From positions 372,001-436,000 of the forward strand of contig NZ_BMIB01000004.1 of the NCBI RefSeq assembly GCF_014641615.1: DNA of 64,000 nucleotides, written 5' to 3'. The position numbers were made by a program, and so were the translations under genes. How positions within the stretch are numbered: position 1 is the stretch's first letter; each line of letters begins with the position of its first letter. The notes beneath the pieces are model-generated. The model searched no databases and was not told where the DNA came from. It worked only from the letters and a program-made list of their open reading frames with translations. This document shows, piece by piece, positions 43,820 to 51,919 of this stretch. The DNA is from Filimonas zeae. Lineage in GTDB: Bacteria; Bacteroidota; Bacteroidia; Chitinophagales; Chitinophagaceae.

Positions 43820-45192
43820 ATTTCCATATTCTGTGTTACCGTATAATACTTCATCTCAATCAAGTCTCCAGGCAACGGCTTATGGTTCCAGTGTTTATGG
43901 ATGGCCAGTGCTGCCCCTACCGAGGTAGCCTGTGCAACCGAGGCGGCAAAAACCTCCATTCCCGGAAATGCCGCTGCCAGCAGATTCATGTAAATGGGAT
44001 TTTTACTGAACCCGCCGTCAACAAAAATACGTTTCACACCAGTATCCTGAATAACCAGTTGAGTGGATATTTTCTGCTGCTGCATAATATCCGCTATCAG
44101 GCAATGATAAGCCTCTTCGTAAGTGGTAAAGTCCGCCAGATTTCGCAGTCCAAACACCGATTGTTGTAACCCCTCTTTCCCAGCTGCTTCCGGTGCCGCA
44201 GGAAGTGCGGCAATAATATCCGGGTTGTATTCTACTTTTTTAAAGTAGTCAGCTGCTGTATGAAAGTGTGCCGCCAGCAGTTTGGTCTGCTGCTCATGCT
44301 CATTACCTGCAAACAAACGGGAAGCTTTTACCGGTCTGCCATGAAACTCCATATAACACAAACAGTCCTGCTCCAGCTCTTCCCTTGTCAGCGGATTGCT
44401 GTTAAACGGATTAAGACTGATACACCAGGTACCGGTAGAGATTAATACAAATGGCTCGTTGAAACAGATGAGGTAAGGGATTAAGGCCGAAGAACTGTCG
44501 TGCAATCCCCCACCTGCCACTACGGCATGCTCTTTAATAGTTACCGGTACCGCATTATCCGAAGGCAGCAGCGGCGCCAGTTTCTTATCAATTCCCTCAG
44601 CAGTAACCCACTGGTGGTAGGTATTCTTCTGAAAATCCCATAACTGTGTATGGCAGCCTATGCTGGTAATATCGGAGAATAAACGCCCTGTTATCAGGTA
44701 ACTGATATACTGCGGCAGGTGTAACGACCAGGCAATCTGGTTATACAACTCCGGCTTGTCCTTTTTTAAACGGTACAGTTGCATGCCGGAGTTAAGGTTA
44801 CCCAGCACAGGCGAGGCTGTAGCGTTAGAAACGGCCAGTTCACCACCATACTGCTCATAAAACGCCTTGCTTAAAGCAGGTGGATAAGGCTTCAGATAAT
44901 TATATAAAGGCGCAATCACTTCTCCTTTATCATCTATGTGCACAAAACTGGCACCGTAAGTAGTAAAGTTGAGCGCTTTTACAGCAAATTGTGTTTGGGT
45001 AAATACCTCGTCCAGCAGACTTCTTACCCAGGCGGTAAGTGCGGTTACATTTTCACAGGCATCCCCATCTTCATCTGTAGTTTCTTCAAACCGGGCAGAT
45101 TTCTCGTATACGATGTGGTAATGCTCATCAAACAGGAAGAGCTTTTTATTGGTTTTACCAATATCAAAAATGGCTACTACAGGAACGCTCAT
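43816..45192 (-). CDS. rhaB: rhamnulokinase-type FGGY carbohydrate kinase
   Basis: Phosphorylates L-rhamnulose to rhamnulose-1-phosphate with ATP. The start at 45192 gives MSVPVVAIFDIGKTNKK, the FGGY ATP-binding phosphate-1 motif; an in-frame ATG at 45249 would add 19 residues encoded by the repeat region and is unlikely. Other motifs: GGGLHDSSSALIPYL, LISTGTWCISLNPF and RIFVDGGFSKNPIYMNLLAA. 458 aa, normal. Substrate is inferred from operon context with rhaI and rhaEW. Fuculokinase or another FGGY kinase is the alternative from sequence alone. Confidence 0.9.
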   Translation of the reverse strand: MSVPVVAIFDIGKTNKKLFLFDEHYHIVYEKSARFEETTDEDGDACENVTALTAWVRSLLDEVFTQTQFAVKALNFTTYGASFVHIDDKGEVIAPLYNYLKPYPPALSKAFYEQYGGELAVSNATASPVLGNLNSGMQLYRLKKDKPELYNQIAWSLHLPQYISYLITGRLFSDITSIGCHTQLWDFQKNTYHQWVTAEGIDKKLAPLLPSDNAVPVTIKEHAVVAGGGLHDSSSALIPYLICFNEPFVLISTGTWCISLNPFNSNPLTREELEQDCLCYMEFHGRPVKASRLFAGNEHEQQTKLLAAHFHTAADYFKKVEYNPDIIAALPAAPEAAGKEGLQQSVFGLRNLADFTTYEEAYHCLIADIMQQQKISTQLVIQDTGVKRIFVDGGFSKNPIYMNLLAAAFPGMEVFAASVAQATSVGAALAIHKHWNHKPLPGDLIEMKYYTVTQNMEI

Positions 45193-45205
45193 ATGGAACA
45201 GTTGA

Positions 45206-45255
45206 CAGCTGACAGCGACAGATGTGTAACAAAACCTGTCAGCTGCCATCTGTCG
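45206..45255. repeat. two interleaved inverted repeats in the rhaI-rhaB gap
   Basis: CAGCTGACAG (45206-45215) pairs with CTGTCAGCTG (45236-45245), and CGACAGATG (45216-45224) pairs with CATCTGTCG (45247-45255). Order is A-B-A'-B', so the two hairpins exclude each other. The block fills the gap between the rhaI stop and the rhaB start. Such GACAG-rich words occur between genes in many Bacteroidota. Confidence 0.7.
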
Positions 45256-45270
45256 TCTGTCCGCGAAATT

Positions 45271-46548
45271 TTATAATCCGGTTGCTACGGTTTTAGCACC
45301 TCTTTCTTTAATCAGGTTGCCTCTTACATCCTGCTGGCGGTAGAACGCAACAGGATCCAGTACACCACCCGCACGTAAACGGGCTTCTGCCACCAACGGA
45401 CGTACATCTGTACGGTAAGCCTGCTGCAGAATTTCCTGTGCACGTACCACATCGTTGGTAGCCTGTGCTTCTTTCAGCGCTTTTTCATCTACCAGTAAAG
45501 CCTGTGCATAAGCTACCATAATAGCTTCAACAGATTGCAGCAGGTCTTCCAGCGGATCTTTTACGTTGTGAGAAGCATCAATCATCCAGCCCAGGTCAGA
45601 TGCGTGGTTCATACCACGGGCATCCATACCTTCTACCAGTTCTTTAAAAATCAGGAACAGCTGGTATGGGTTAATGCTGCCTACGGTCAGGTCATCATCA
45701 CCATATTTAGAATCGTTGAAATGGAAACCGGCCAGTTTACCTTCCATCAGCAACAGCGATACAATCTGCTCAATGTTGGCGTTAGGTAAATGGTGTCCCA
45801 GATCTACCAGCGTATAGGCTTTAGGACCCAGTTTGCTGGCATACAGGTAAGATTGGCCCCAATCGCCTACTGTTGTAGAGTAGAAATTAGGTTCAAACGC
45901 TTTGTACTCCACAAACAGTTTCCAGCTATCCGGTAAAGCCGCATATACTTCCTGCAGGCTTTCCAGGGTATTCTGGAAGGCTTGCCTGAAATTCAGCTGG
46001 CCGGGAAAGCAGGAACCATCCGCCAACCAAACAGTCAGCGATTCAGAACCCAGCTCCGCACCGTATTTAATTACTTCAATGTTATGATCTACCGCCTGCT
46101 TGCGCACCGCCTTATCCACGTGCTGCATAGAACCGAACTTGTAACTCAGTTTCTGATCAGCCTGGTCCTGGAAGGTGTTGCTGTTCATGGCATCAAACTT
46201 CAGCCCGTGCTGTGCAGCCAGTGCTTTAATAGCTTTGGCATTGGAGGGAATATCCCAGGGAATATGCAGAGAAATAGAACCACTGGAGCGGTTTAACGCG
46301 TGCAGCAGACCTACGTCTTCAATTTTTTCTTCCAGGTTGCGTGGTTCACCACCACGGCTGGGGAAACGTCCAAAACGGGTGCCGCCTGTACCTAAAGCCC
46401 AGCTGGGAATAGCTACCTGAAAAGCAGCCAGCTTATTCAGTACATCATCCAGTTTGTTCACATCAGCCGCTACATAGTCAAACTTGCGTTTGTGGGCACT
46501 CTCTACACTGTTATTAAACTCGTCTATTTTATACTTTTCCAGTTGCAT
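45271..46548 (-). CDS. rhaI: L-rhamnose isomerase (RhaI, Pseudomonas stutzeri type)
   Basis: Converts L-rhamnose to L-rhamnulose. Xylose-isomerase-like TIM barrel with the RhaI motifs VAIPSWALGTGGTRFGRFP, GGEPRNLEEKIEDV, SISLHIPWDIP, LFVEYKAFEPNFYSTTVGDW, DLGHHLPNANIEQIV, GFHFNDSKYGDDDL (metal ligands) and DASHNVKDPLEDLLQS. 425 aa, normal for this type and unrelated in length to E. coli RhaA. Sits between rhaM (13 bp upstream) and rhaB. Confidence 0.95.
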   Translation of the reverse strand: MQLEKYKIDEFNNSVESAHKRKFDYVAADVNKLDDVLNKLAAFQVAIPSWALGTGGTRFGRFPSRGGEPRNLEEKIEDVGLLHALNRSSGSISLHIPWDIPSNAKAIKALAAQHGLKFDAMNSNTFQDQADQKLSYKFGSMQHVDKAVRKQAVDHNIEVIKYGAELGSESLTVWLADGSCFPGQLNFRQAFQNTLESLQEVYAALPDSWKLFVEYKAFEPNFYSTTVGDWGQSYLYASKLGPKAYTLVDLGHHLPNANIEQIVSLLLMEGKLAGFHFNDSKYGDDDLTVGSINPYQLFLIFKELVEGMDARGMNHASDLGWMIDASHNVKDPLEDLLQSVEAIMVAYAQALLVDEKALKEAQATNDVVRAQEILQQAYRTDVRPLVAEARLRAGGVLDPVAFYRQQDVRGNLIKERGAKTVATGL

Positions 46549-46561
46549 AACGCAATCATTT

Positions 46562-46873
46562 TTAAGGTAAATAGAATACTTGCTTTAACGGTATGCTTAC
46601 CGGCGATTCATCAGGATTGGTTTCCATAATATCGCCCATGTAATGCCACCATTTCCGCATAATGGGTTGGTCGGGTAAATTCTGTAATGCTTCTGCATCC
46701 GCCACTTCATATACCCCAAACAAAGTCAGCGTTTTTTCATCCAGAAAAATGGAGTAATCGCTGATACCTGTTTCTGTTAGCAAGGTAGCCAACTCAGGCC
46801 AGATTTCGTCGTGCCGCTTTTTGTACTCCGCTTCCTTTCCGGGAAACAGTTTCATGGTAAATGCAATCTTCAT
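46562..46873 (-). CDS. rhaM: L-rhamnose mutarotase RhaM
   Basis: Interconverts alpha- and beta-L-rhamnose to feed the isomerase. Starting at the ATG at 46873 gives the usual 103-104 aa (MKIAFTMKLFPGKEAEYKKR); the longer frame from 46900 is rejected. Motifs: YKKRHDEIWPEL (catalytic His21), YSIFLDEKTLTLFGVYE and MRKWWHYMGDIMETNPD. Cytoplasmic. The gene follows rhaEW after an AT-rich inverted repeat. Confidence 0.95.
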   Translation of the reverse strand: MKIAFTMKLFPGKEAEYKKRHDEIWPELATLLTETGISDYSIFLDEKTLTLFGVYEVADAEALQNLPDQPIMRKWWHYMGDIMETNPDESPVSIPLKQVFYLP

Positions 46874-46878
46874 ATACG

Positions 46879-46994
46879 AAAGTAAAAAGTCAAAACTCAA
46901 AAGTAAAAATTCAAAAAGAACGGCCGCTCACTTAAGTAAAGCGTTGTGCCTTTGAGTTCTTATTTTTTACTTTTAAATTTTGACTTCTGATTTT
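46879..46994. repeat. AT-rich imperfect inverted repeat between rhaEW and rhaM
   Basis: Left arm (46879-46920), with AAAGTAAAAAGTCAAAACTC and AAAAGTAAAAATTC, is an imperfect reverse complement of the right arm (46951-46994), with ACTTTTAAATTTTGACTTC. The loop is GC-richer. It fills the whole gap. AAAGTCAAAAGT-type words are common between Bacteroidota genes; this may be a mobile or processing element. Confidence 0.7.
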
Positions 46995-49118
46995 TTATCT
47001 TACAAATGCTGTAGCTACACCGCCGTCAACGTTCAGTACGTTACCGGTTGATTTGTTCAGCAGGCCGCCTACAAAAGCGAAACATGCATCAGCAATATCG
47101 CCAGGTAAAATAATCTCGTTCAGTAACGTACGTTTTGCGTAGTAAGCTGGTAATTCTGCTACGGTTACACCATAAGCTTTAGCACGGCCTTCTGCCCATG
47201 CACCTGCCCATATTTTGCTGTCGCTGATTACCGCGTCAGGGTTAACCACGTTCACACGAATATGGTCTTTACCCAGTTCAGCAGCATTCAGGCGGCTCAG
47301 GTGTAATTGTGCAGCTTTGGCGCTACCGTAACCTGCATTGTTAGGTCCGCTCATTAAAGCGTTCTTACTTACAATGTTCAGTACATCACCACCAATATCC
47401 TGCTTGCGCATTACTTCCACACCAGCCTGGGTAACCAGAAACTGACCTTTCACTAATACATCATATAACAGATCCCAGTCTTTTTCAGTATGCTCTTCCA
47501 ATGGCTTGGAGATAGATAAACCAGCGCAGTTAACGATGATATCCACACCACCAAATGCCAGTGCCGCTACCTTCAACGCACCGTTGATATCATCTGCCTT
47601 TGTTACGTCCAGGATAGCGGTAGCAAATACATCCTTACCGTATTCTTTCTGAAACTCATCTTTAGCAGATTCCAGGCGGGATGCGTCGTTATCGTTTACT
47701 ACCACAACAGCACCTTCGTTGGCAAATCTTTTGGCAATAGCCTTACCAATACCACCAGCGCTACCGGTAACCAGTGCAATACGGCCGCTTAAAGCTTTAG
47801 GCTTAGGCATACGCTGCAGTTTGGCTTCTTCCAGTAACCAGTATTCAATATTGAAAGCTTCCTGGCGTGGTAATGAAGTGTACTCAGAAATAGCTTCTGC
47901 GCCTTTCATTACGTTAATAGCGTTGATATAAAATTCAGCCGCTACACGTGCCGTTTGCTTGTCTTTAGAGAAAGTGAACATACCTACACCCGGGTACAGA
48001 ATAACAACCGGATTGGTATCGCGGATAGCAGGGCTATTCGGATGCTTGCAGCTGTTGTAGTACTCTGTGTACATAGCTCTGTATGCTTCAAAAGCAGGAG
48101 CCAGTTGTTCTTTAATTGCTTTTACATCGCTCAGGTCCTGGTCAGCTTTCAGGTTTAACACCAGCGGGCTGATTTTAGTACGCAGGAAGTGGTCGGGGCA
48201 GCTGGTACCCATAGGAGCCAGTCTGTCCAGGTCGTTAGAGTTGATAAACTCCAATACACGATCGTCATCGGTAAAATGACCGATCATTTTGGTATAGCTT
48301 GAACAAAAACCGCGCAGTATGGGAGCAAGGTTCGCCGCTTGTTGCATGCGGGCGTCCTTAGACAAGGACTGTAACCTCGCCCCGCCAAAAACTGCTGGTT
48401 GCTTGTGTATGTTGTCTTGTATGTATTGTGCACAACGCTCAATTACTTCCAGCGTGTTCACATAGCTCTCATAAGCGGTGTCACCCCAGGTAAATAAACC
48501 GTGTGAGCCCAGCATAATGCCGCGGATACCAGGATTCTCATCCAGGCACTGCTTCAGTTTCAGGCCCAGGTCAAAACCAGGACGTTGCCATTCTACCCAG
48601 CCGATAGTACCGTTGAACAGCTCCTGGGTAATTTTCTTACCGTCTTTTGCTGCCGCAATAGCAATAGCTGCATCAGGGTGCAGGTGATCAATATGTTTGA
48701 AAGGCAAAAAACCATGTAAAGGCGTATCAATAGAAGGTGCTTTGGAAGCCAGATCAAAAATGCAATGGTTAAACAGTTCTACCATTTCATCTTCAAACTC
48801 AATGCCTCTGTACACATTTGTCAGACTGCGTAAACGGTCAACATACAAAGCAGCCAAACCATTGCGCTTCATAGAAGCCAGGTCGCCACCAGAACCCTTT
48901 ACCCACATTACTTCTGTTTCCTTACCGGTTAAAGGATCTTTTGCTATCGCCTTGCAGGAAGTGTTACCACCACCGTAGTTGGTTAAACGCAAATCAGCAC
49001 CTAACAGGTTAGAACGATACACTAAAAGGGCAACTTCGTCGCCGGCCAGTTCAGCGGCTTTTTTTTCGTCCCACAGATAACTCACATGCTTGTATTGAGT
49101 TGATGCAGCTGTTGACAT
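46995..49118 (-). CDS. RhaEW, bifunctional rhamnulose-1-phosphate aldolase / L-lactaldehyde dehydrogenase
   Basis: N-terminal class II aldolase domain (~15-425) with LTNYGGGNTSCK, DTPLHGFLPFKHIDHLHPDA (zinc His residues) and GIMLGSHGLFTWG; C-terminal short-chain dehydrogenase domain (~435-707) with GRIALVTGSAGGIGKAIAKR (NAD site) and YGSAKAAQLHLSRL (Tyr-Lys). As known for B. subtilis YuxG/RhaEW, it cleaves rhamnulose-1-phosphate to DHAP and L-lactaldehyde and oxidises the aldehyde to L-lactate. This is what makes lutABC necessary downstream. 707 aa, normal. Gap of 55 bp from rhaT. Confidence 0.94.
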   Translation of the reverse strand: MSTAASTQYKHVSYLWDEKKAAELAGDEVALLVYRSNLLGADLRLTNYGGGNTSCKAIAKDPLTGKETEVMWVKGSGGDLASMKRNGLAALYVDRLRSLTNVYRGIEFEDEMVELFNHCIFDLASKAPSIDTPLHGFLPFKHIDHLHPDAAIAIAAAKDGKKITQELFNGTIGWVEWQRPGFDLGLKLKQCLDENPGIRGIMLGSHGLFTWGDTAYESYVNTLEVIERCAQYIQDNIHKQPAVFGGARLQSLSKDARMQQAANLAPILRGFCSSYTKMIGHFTDDDRVLEFINSNDLDRLAPMGTSCPDHFLRTKISPLVLNLKADQDLSDVKAIKEQLAPAFEAYRAMYTEYYNSCKHPNSPAIRDTNPVVILYPGVGMFTFSKDKQTARVAAEFYINAINVMKGAEAISEYTSLPRQEAFNIEYWLLEEAKLQRMPKPKALSGRIALVTGSAGGIGKAIAKRFANEGAVVVVNDNDASRLESAKDEFQKEYGKDVFATAILDVTKADDINGALKVAALAFGGVDIIVNCAGLSISKPLEEHTEKDWDLLYDVLVKGQFLVTQAGVEVMRKQDIGGDVLNIVSKNALMSGPNNAGYGSAKAAQLHLSRLNAAELGKDHIRVNVVNPDAVISDSKIWAGAWAEGRAKAYGVTVAELPAYYAKRTLLNEIILPGDIADACFAFVGGLLNKSTGNVLNVDGGVATAFVR

Positions 49119-49173
49119 ATCTATATTATTATTGTTTGAATGAATCTTGTTTATGATTTAATAAGGGTTACTA

Positions 49174-50280
49174 CTATTCGGGTAAAGCAACCTGCTCCAC
49201 ACCTGCTTTCTTTTCTTCTGCGTCTTTTTTAATGGCATTACCACGGCCTACCAGCAGTATCGACAGCATAATCACCAGGATACCGGCAATAACAGTTGCG
49301 TAGGTTTTGCGGCTTACTCCTTTCCACTCTTTTAATATCAGGCCCCACACGTTGGCAATCAGAATAATAAACGCCATGTGTAATATCCAGGAGCTGGCAC
49401 CGTTACCCAGTTTGCTTTCTGCCATTCCGTAGAAGAAGAACTGCAGAAACCAGGTAATACCTGCCATAGCAGAGAAAATATAGTTAGATGCCAGCGGCGC
49501 CTTCTTATCGGTATAATCACCAAACGTTTTGTTACGGGCGTTCAGTATCATACACCAGATAAAATTGGTAGTTAAACCACCCCATAACAGCACTACATAA
49601 ATAACGTTGTTCTGAAACAGCGGGTTGTTACCCAGTTCCACCGCTTTTTCCGCCATAGGCTTACCCGCTTCAATACCAAAGTTGAAACACGCGCTCAATA
49701 CACCGGAAACAATGGCTACCACCAGGCCCTTCTTAATATCAAATTCTTTATTACCAGCCCCTGCGTCACCGCCAGCCAGGTCTTTATCTTTCAGCATACC
49801 TGCTTTACCGCAGATGATGATGCCTATGGTACATACTAAAATACCCAGCAGTACGGTACGGCCCCAGCTTTCAGAAAACATGAGGGAAATTGTATCCTTA
49901 CCGGTAGTGGGAAATAAATCGTAATAAACAGAGGGAATAAGGGAGCCAAATACAGAACATAACCCTAAGATAATACAGCTACCCAGCGATACCCCCAGGT
50001 AACGTACACCCAGGCCATAGGTTAAACCGCCAATGCCCCATAAAACACCCATCAGATAAGTCCAACCCAGGGTAGAAGCACTGGTTTGTTTAATAATTTC
50101 AGCAAAACCAGGTATGGTTAAATAAGCAGCAATCGGTGGCACAATCAGCCATGAAAAAAGTCCACCTACAATCCAGTAACTTTCCCACGACCACTGTTTA
50201 ACTTTTTTAAAGGGTATGTAAAAACTTCCGGAGGCAAAACCACCTATAAAGTGAAAAATAACACCTAAAATAACATTCAT
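49174..50280 (-). CDS. rhaT: RhaT, L-rhamnose-proton symporter
   Basis: Inner-membrane sugar importer with about ten membrane helices. Opens with MNVILGVIFHFIGGFASGSFYIPFKKVKQWSWESYW, shown here only as evidence in two parts: the GGFASGSFYIPFKK segment and VKQWSWESYWIVGG are the RhaT family signature. Later helices: VYYDLFPTTGKDT and FIIRCLQ-free tail ending in a Lys/Glu-rich soluble stretch. 368 aa, slightly longer than E. coli RhaT. First gene of the rhamnose-lactate operon, behind a CATGAC direct-repeat promoter and divergent from the GntR regulator. Confidence 0.93.
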   Translation of the reverse strand: MNVILGVIFHFIGGFASGSFYIPFKKVKQWSWESYWIVGGLFSWLIVPPIAAYLTIPGFAEIIKQTSASTLGWTYLMGVLWGIGGLTYGLGVRYLGVSLGSCIILGLCSVFGSLIPSVYYDLFPTTGKDTISLMFSESWGRTVLLGILVCTIGIIICGKAGMLKDKDLAGGDAGAGNKEFDIKKGLVVAIVSGVLSACFNFGIEAGKPMAEKAVELGNNPLFQNNVIYVVLLWGGLTTNFIWCMILNARNKTFGDYTDKKAPLASNYIFSAMAGITWFLQFFFYGMAESKLGNGASSWILHMAFIILIANVWGLILKEWKGVSRKTYATVIAGILVIMLSILLVGRGNAIKKDAEEKKAGVEQVALPE

Positions 50281-50318
50281 GTTGATTCTTTATTTTTCTA
50301 TGGCAAAAATCAGAGGGC

Positions 50319-50363
50319 TAAAGATAGAAGCAAGGAATAGGATTGCTGTCATGCACTGTCATG
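50319..50363 (-). promoter_or_regulatory. CATGAC direct-repeat promoter of the rha-lut operon
   Basis: Minus strand: CATGAC-AGTG-CATGAC (50363 to 50348), a 21-nt spacer, then TATCTTTA (50326-50319), 38 nt before the rhaT ATG. Apart from T for G in each half-site, the repeat and its AGTG linker equal those of the CE12 promoter at 51876-51891. It is therefore the same class of site as in the RG-I PUL. Confidence 0.72.
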
Positions 50364-50420
50364 CTTTCGCTACATTTTACCACTTCGCATTTTTGGCTTT
50401 TCTTACTTAAGATTTTACTG

Positions 50421-50428
50421 TAAGTTTG
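50421..50428 (+). promoter_or_regulatory. candidate -7 element of the GntR gene
   Basis: TAAGTTTG fits TAnnTTTG exactly, 36 nt upstream of the gntR ATG. A TTTG at 50392-50395 would be a -33 element at 25 nt spacing, longer than usual. Confidence 0.3.
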
Positions 50429-50464
50429 GCCATCAAGTTTTTAACAAGGTAGCTTGCATCCCCC

Positions 50465-51496
50465 ATGAAGAAACCTGCTATATTTCAACATCTGTACATA
50501 GATTATTATTCTGCCACTCCCAAGTATCTGCAGCTGGCAAACTGTATTATTAAGGCCATTAGCGAAGGGGTTTTACAAAGCAGTGATATATTACCGTCTA
50601 TTAACGAACTGAGCTTTGAATTTGAAATATCCCGCGATACTGCAGAAAAGGGATACAAGCACCTTAAAAAGATAGGCATACTGGGTTCTGTTCCCGGCAA
50701 GGGATACTTTGTAAAAAGTACAGAACTAAACCAGAATCTCAAAATATTCCTGTTATTCAATAAGTTAAGTGCGCACAAGAAGATTGTGTACGATGCTTTT
50801 GTAGCCAGCCTGGGCGAACTGGCTGCTATTGACTTCTATATATATAATAACGATTTTTCGCTGTTTAAGAAGTTTCTCACCAACAGCAAAAACGACTATA
50901 CACACTATGTAATCATTCCCCACTTTCTGGAAGGGGGCGAAAATGCGCACGAAATTATCAATACCATTCCCTGCGACAAGCTGATTCTGATGGATAAGCT
51001 GGTATCAGGTGTGGAGGGCAACTACGGTGCCGTGTATGAAGACTTTGAGGAGGATATTTACCATGCCCTGGAACAGGCCAACGACCTGCTGGGCAAGTAC
51101 CATACCCTCAAGATCATTTTCCCGGAATACACCTATTTCCCGCACGAGATACTGGAAGGCTTTTTCCGGTTCTGCCACCAGTACGCCTTTAACTATAAAG
51201 TAGTACACGACATCAGCAAAGAGCCCATCCGTGAAGGCGAGGTATATATTAACCTGATGGAAAACGATTTGGTAATACTGATTGAAAAGATACTCGCTGC
51301 CAAACTGAAAGTAGGAAAACACGTTGGTGTAATTTCCTACAACGAAACCCCGCTCAAAAAGATCATCCTGAACGGTATTACCACTATTTCCACCGATTTT
51401 CAGCTGATGGGCGAAAAAGCTGCCCAGCTGATACTGGAACAATCATCCCAACACCTGGCATTACCTTTTTACCTGAAAAGAAGAGCTTCCCTTTAA
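50465..51496 (+). CDS. GntR-type regulator with LacI-like sugar-binding domain
   Basis: Transcription factor. N-terminal winged helix (~10-80) with SSDILPSINELSFEFEISR and DTAEKGYKHLKKIGILGSV, ending in PGKGYFVKS, typical of GntR; C-terminal periplasmic-binding-protein fold (~88-343) with LLFNKLSAHKKIVYDAFV, DKLILMDKLV, NDLVILIEKILAAKLKVGKHVGVISYNE and FQLMGEKAAQLIL. This AraR-like build senses a sugar or sugar phosphate. It is divergent from rhaT and its gene lies between the rhaT and CE12 promoters, which share a near-identical direct repeat. I infer a rhamnose-pathway effector and call it the leading candidate for the regulon regulator. 343 aa. Not experimentally supported. Confidence 0.9.
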   Translation: MKKPAIFQHLYIDYYSATPKYLQLANCIIKAISEGVLQSSDILPSINELSFEFEISRDTAEKGYKHLKKIGILGSVPGKGYFVKSTELNQNLKIFLLFNKLSAHKKIVYDAFVASLGELAAIDFYIYNNDFSLFKKFLTNSKNDYTHYVIIPHFLEGGENAHEIINTIPCDKLILMDKLVSGVEGNYGAVYEDFEEDIYHALEQANDLLGKYHTLKIIFPEYTYFPHEILEGFFRFCHQYAFNYKVVHDISKEPIREGEVYINLMENDLVILIEKILAAKLKVGKHVGVISYNETPLKKIILNGITTISTDFQLMGEKAAQLILEQSSQHLALPFYLKRRASL

Positions 51497-51875
51497 TGTT
51501 ACCGGTCGCCTTTGTGTGCCGGTAAGCCTGCTTTAATCGTCTCCGGTTTCAGCCCAATAATGCGGCCTGTTCCGGCTGCGCATTCTCTTTGGTTGCCCTT
51601 ATATCCTCCGTAGCTTCCTGCTTTATGCCTTATGGCAAACTGTGGCTTTATAGCTTACAACCTGTATGCAAAAAGGAGGATAACCCAGTGATAACCCAGT
51701 AATGACCCAGTGATAACCCAGTCTAATAAGTAACTGGGTTATGTCTGCCTTATCTCTGGTTTATATCCGGGTTATTCTTTAGAGAAAGTAGCCTGCACCT
51801 ACAACAAAGGTTTCCGGTACCCACAGGCAGGTTATCAGCTACCAGCCACAAAAGCATATTTAAACCACTCAGTTA
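51497..51875. other. 379-bp non-coding stretch after gntR
   Basis: No convincing coding frame. It contains a 4 x 11-bp tandem repeat with a complementary unit (51679-51742, listed separately). No tRNA, no clear T-run terminator for gntR and no CRISPR-like pattern were seen in the rest. Confidence 0.6.
51679..51742. repeat. four 11-bp tandem repeats plus an inverted unit
   Basis: GATAACCCAGT at 51679-51689, 51690-51700 and 51712-51722, with variant AATGACCCAGT at 51701-51711. After a 10-nt loop, ACTGGGTTAT (51733-51742) is the reverse complement of the last unit, so a 10-bp hairpin can form. A partial inverse unit CGGGTTAT lies at about 51769-51776. Situated between gntR and the CE12 promoter. 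Confidence 0.9.
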
Positions 51876-51919
51876 CAGGACAGTGCAGGACGAACATGCT
51901 GTTGTGCCGGTTAACTTTA
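51876..51919 (+). promoter_or_regulatory. CAGGAC direct-repeat promoter of the second CE12 gene
   Basis: CAGGAC-AGTG-CAGGAC (51876-51891), a 20-nt spacer, then TAACTTTA (51912-51919), 37 nt before the ATG. Both half-sites are perfect copies. This is the cleanest site on the plus strand. Confidence 0.72.

Noticed and set aside
45206..45255. H-type pseudoknot
   Set aside because: The loop that would cross the 9-bp second stem is 0 nt long, so both stems cannot form together; alternative hairpins are more likely.
51679..51742. CRISPR array
   Set aside because: Units are 11 bp and directly abutting with no spacers, and there are no cas genes.
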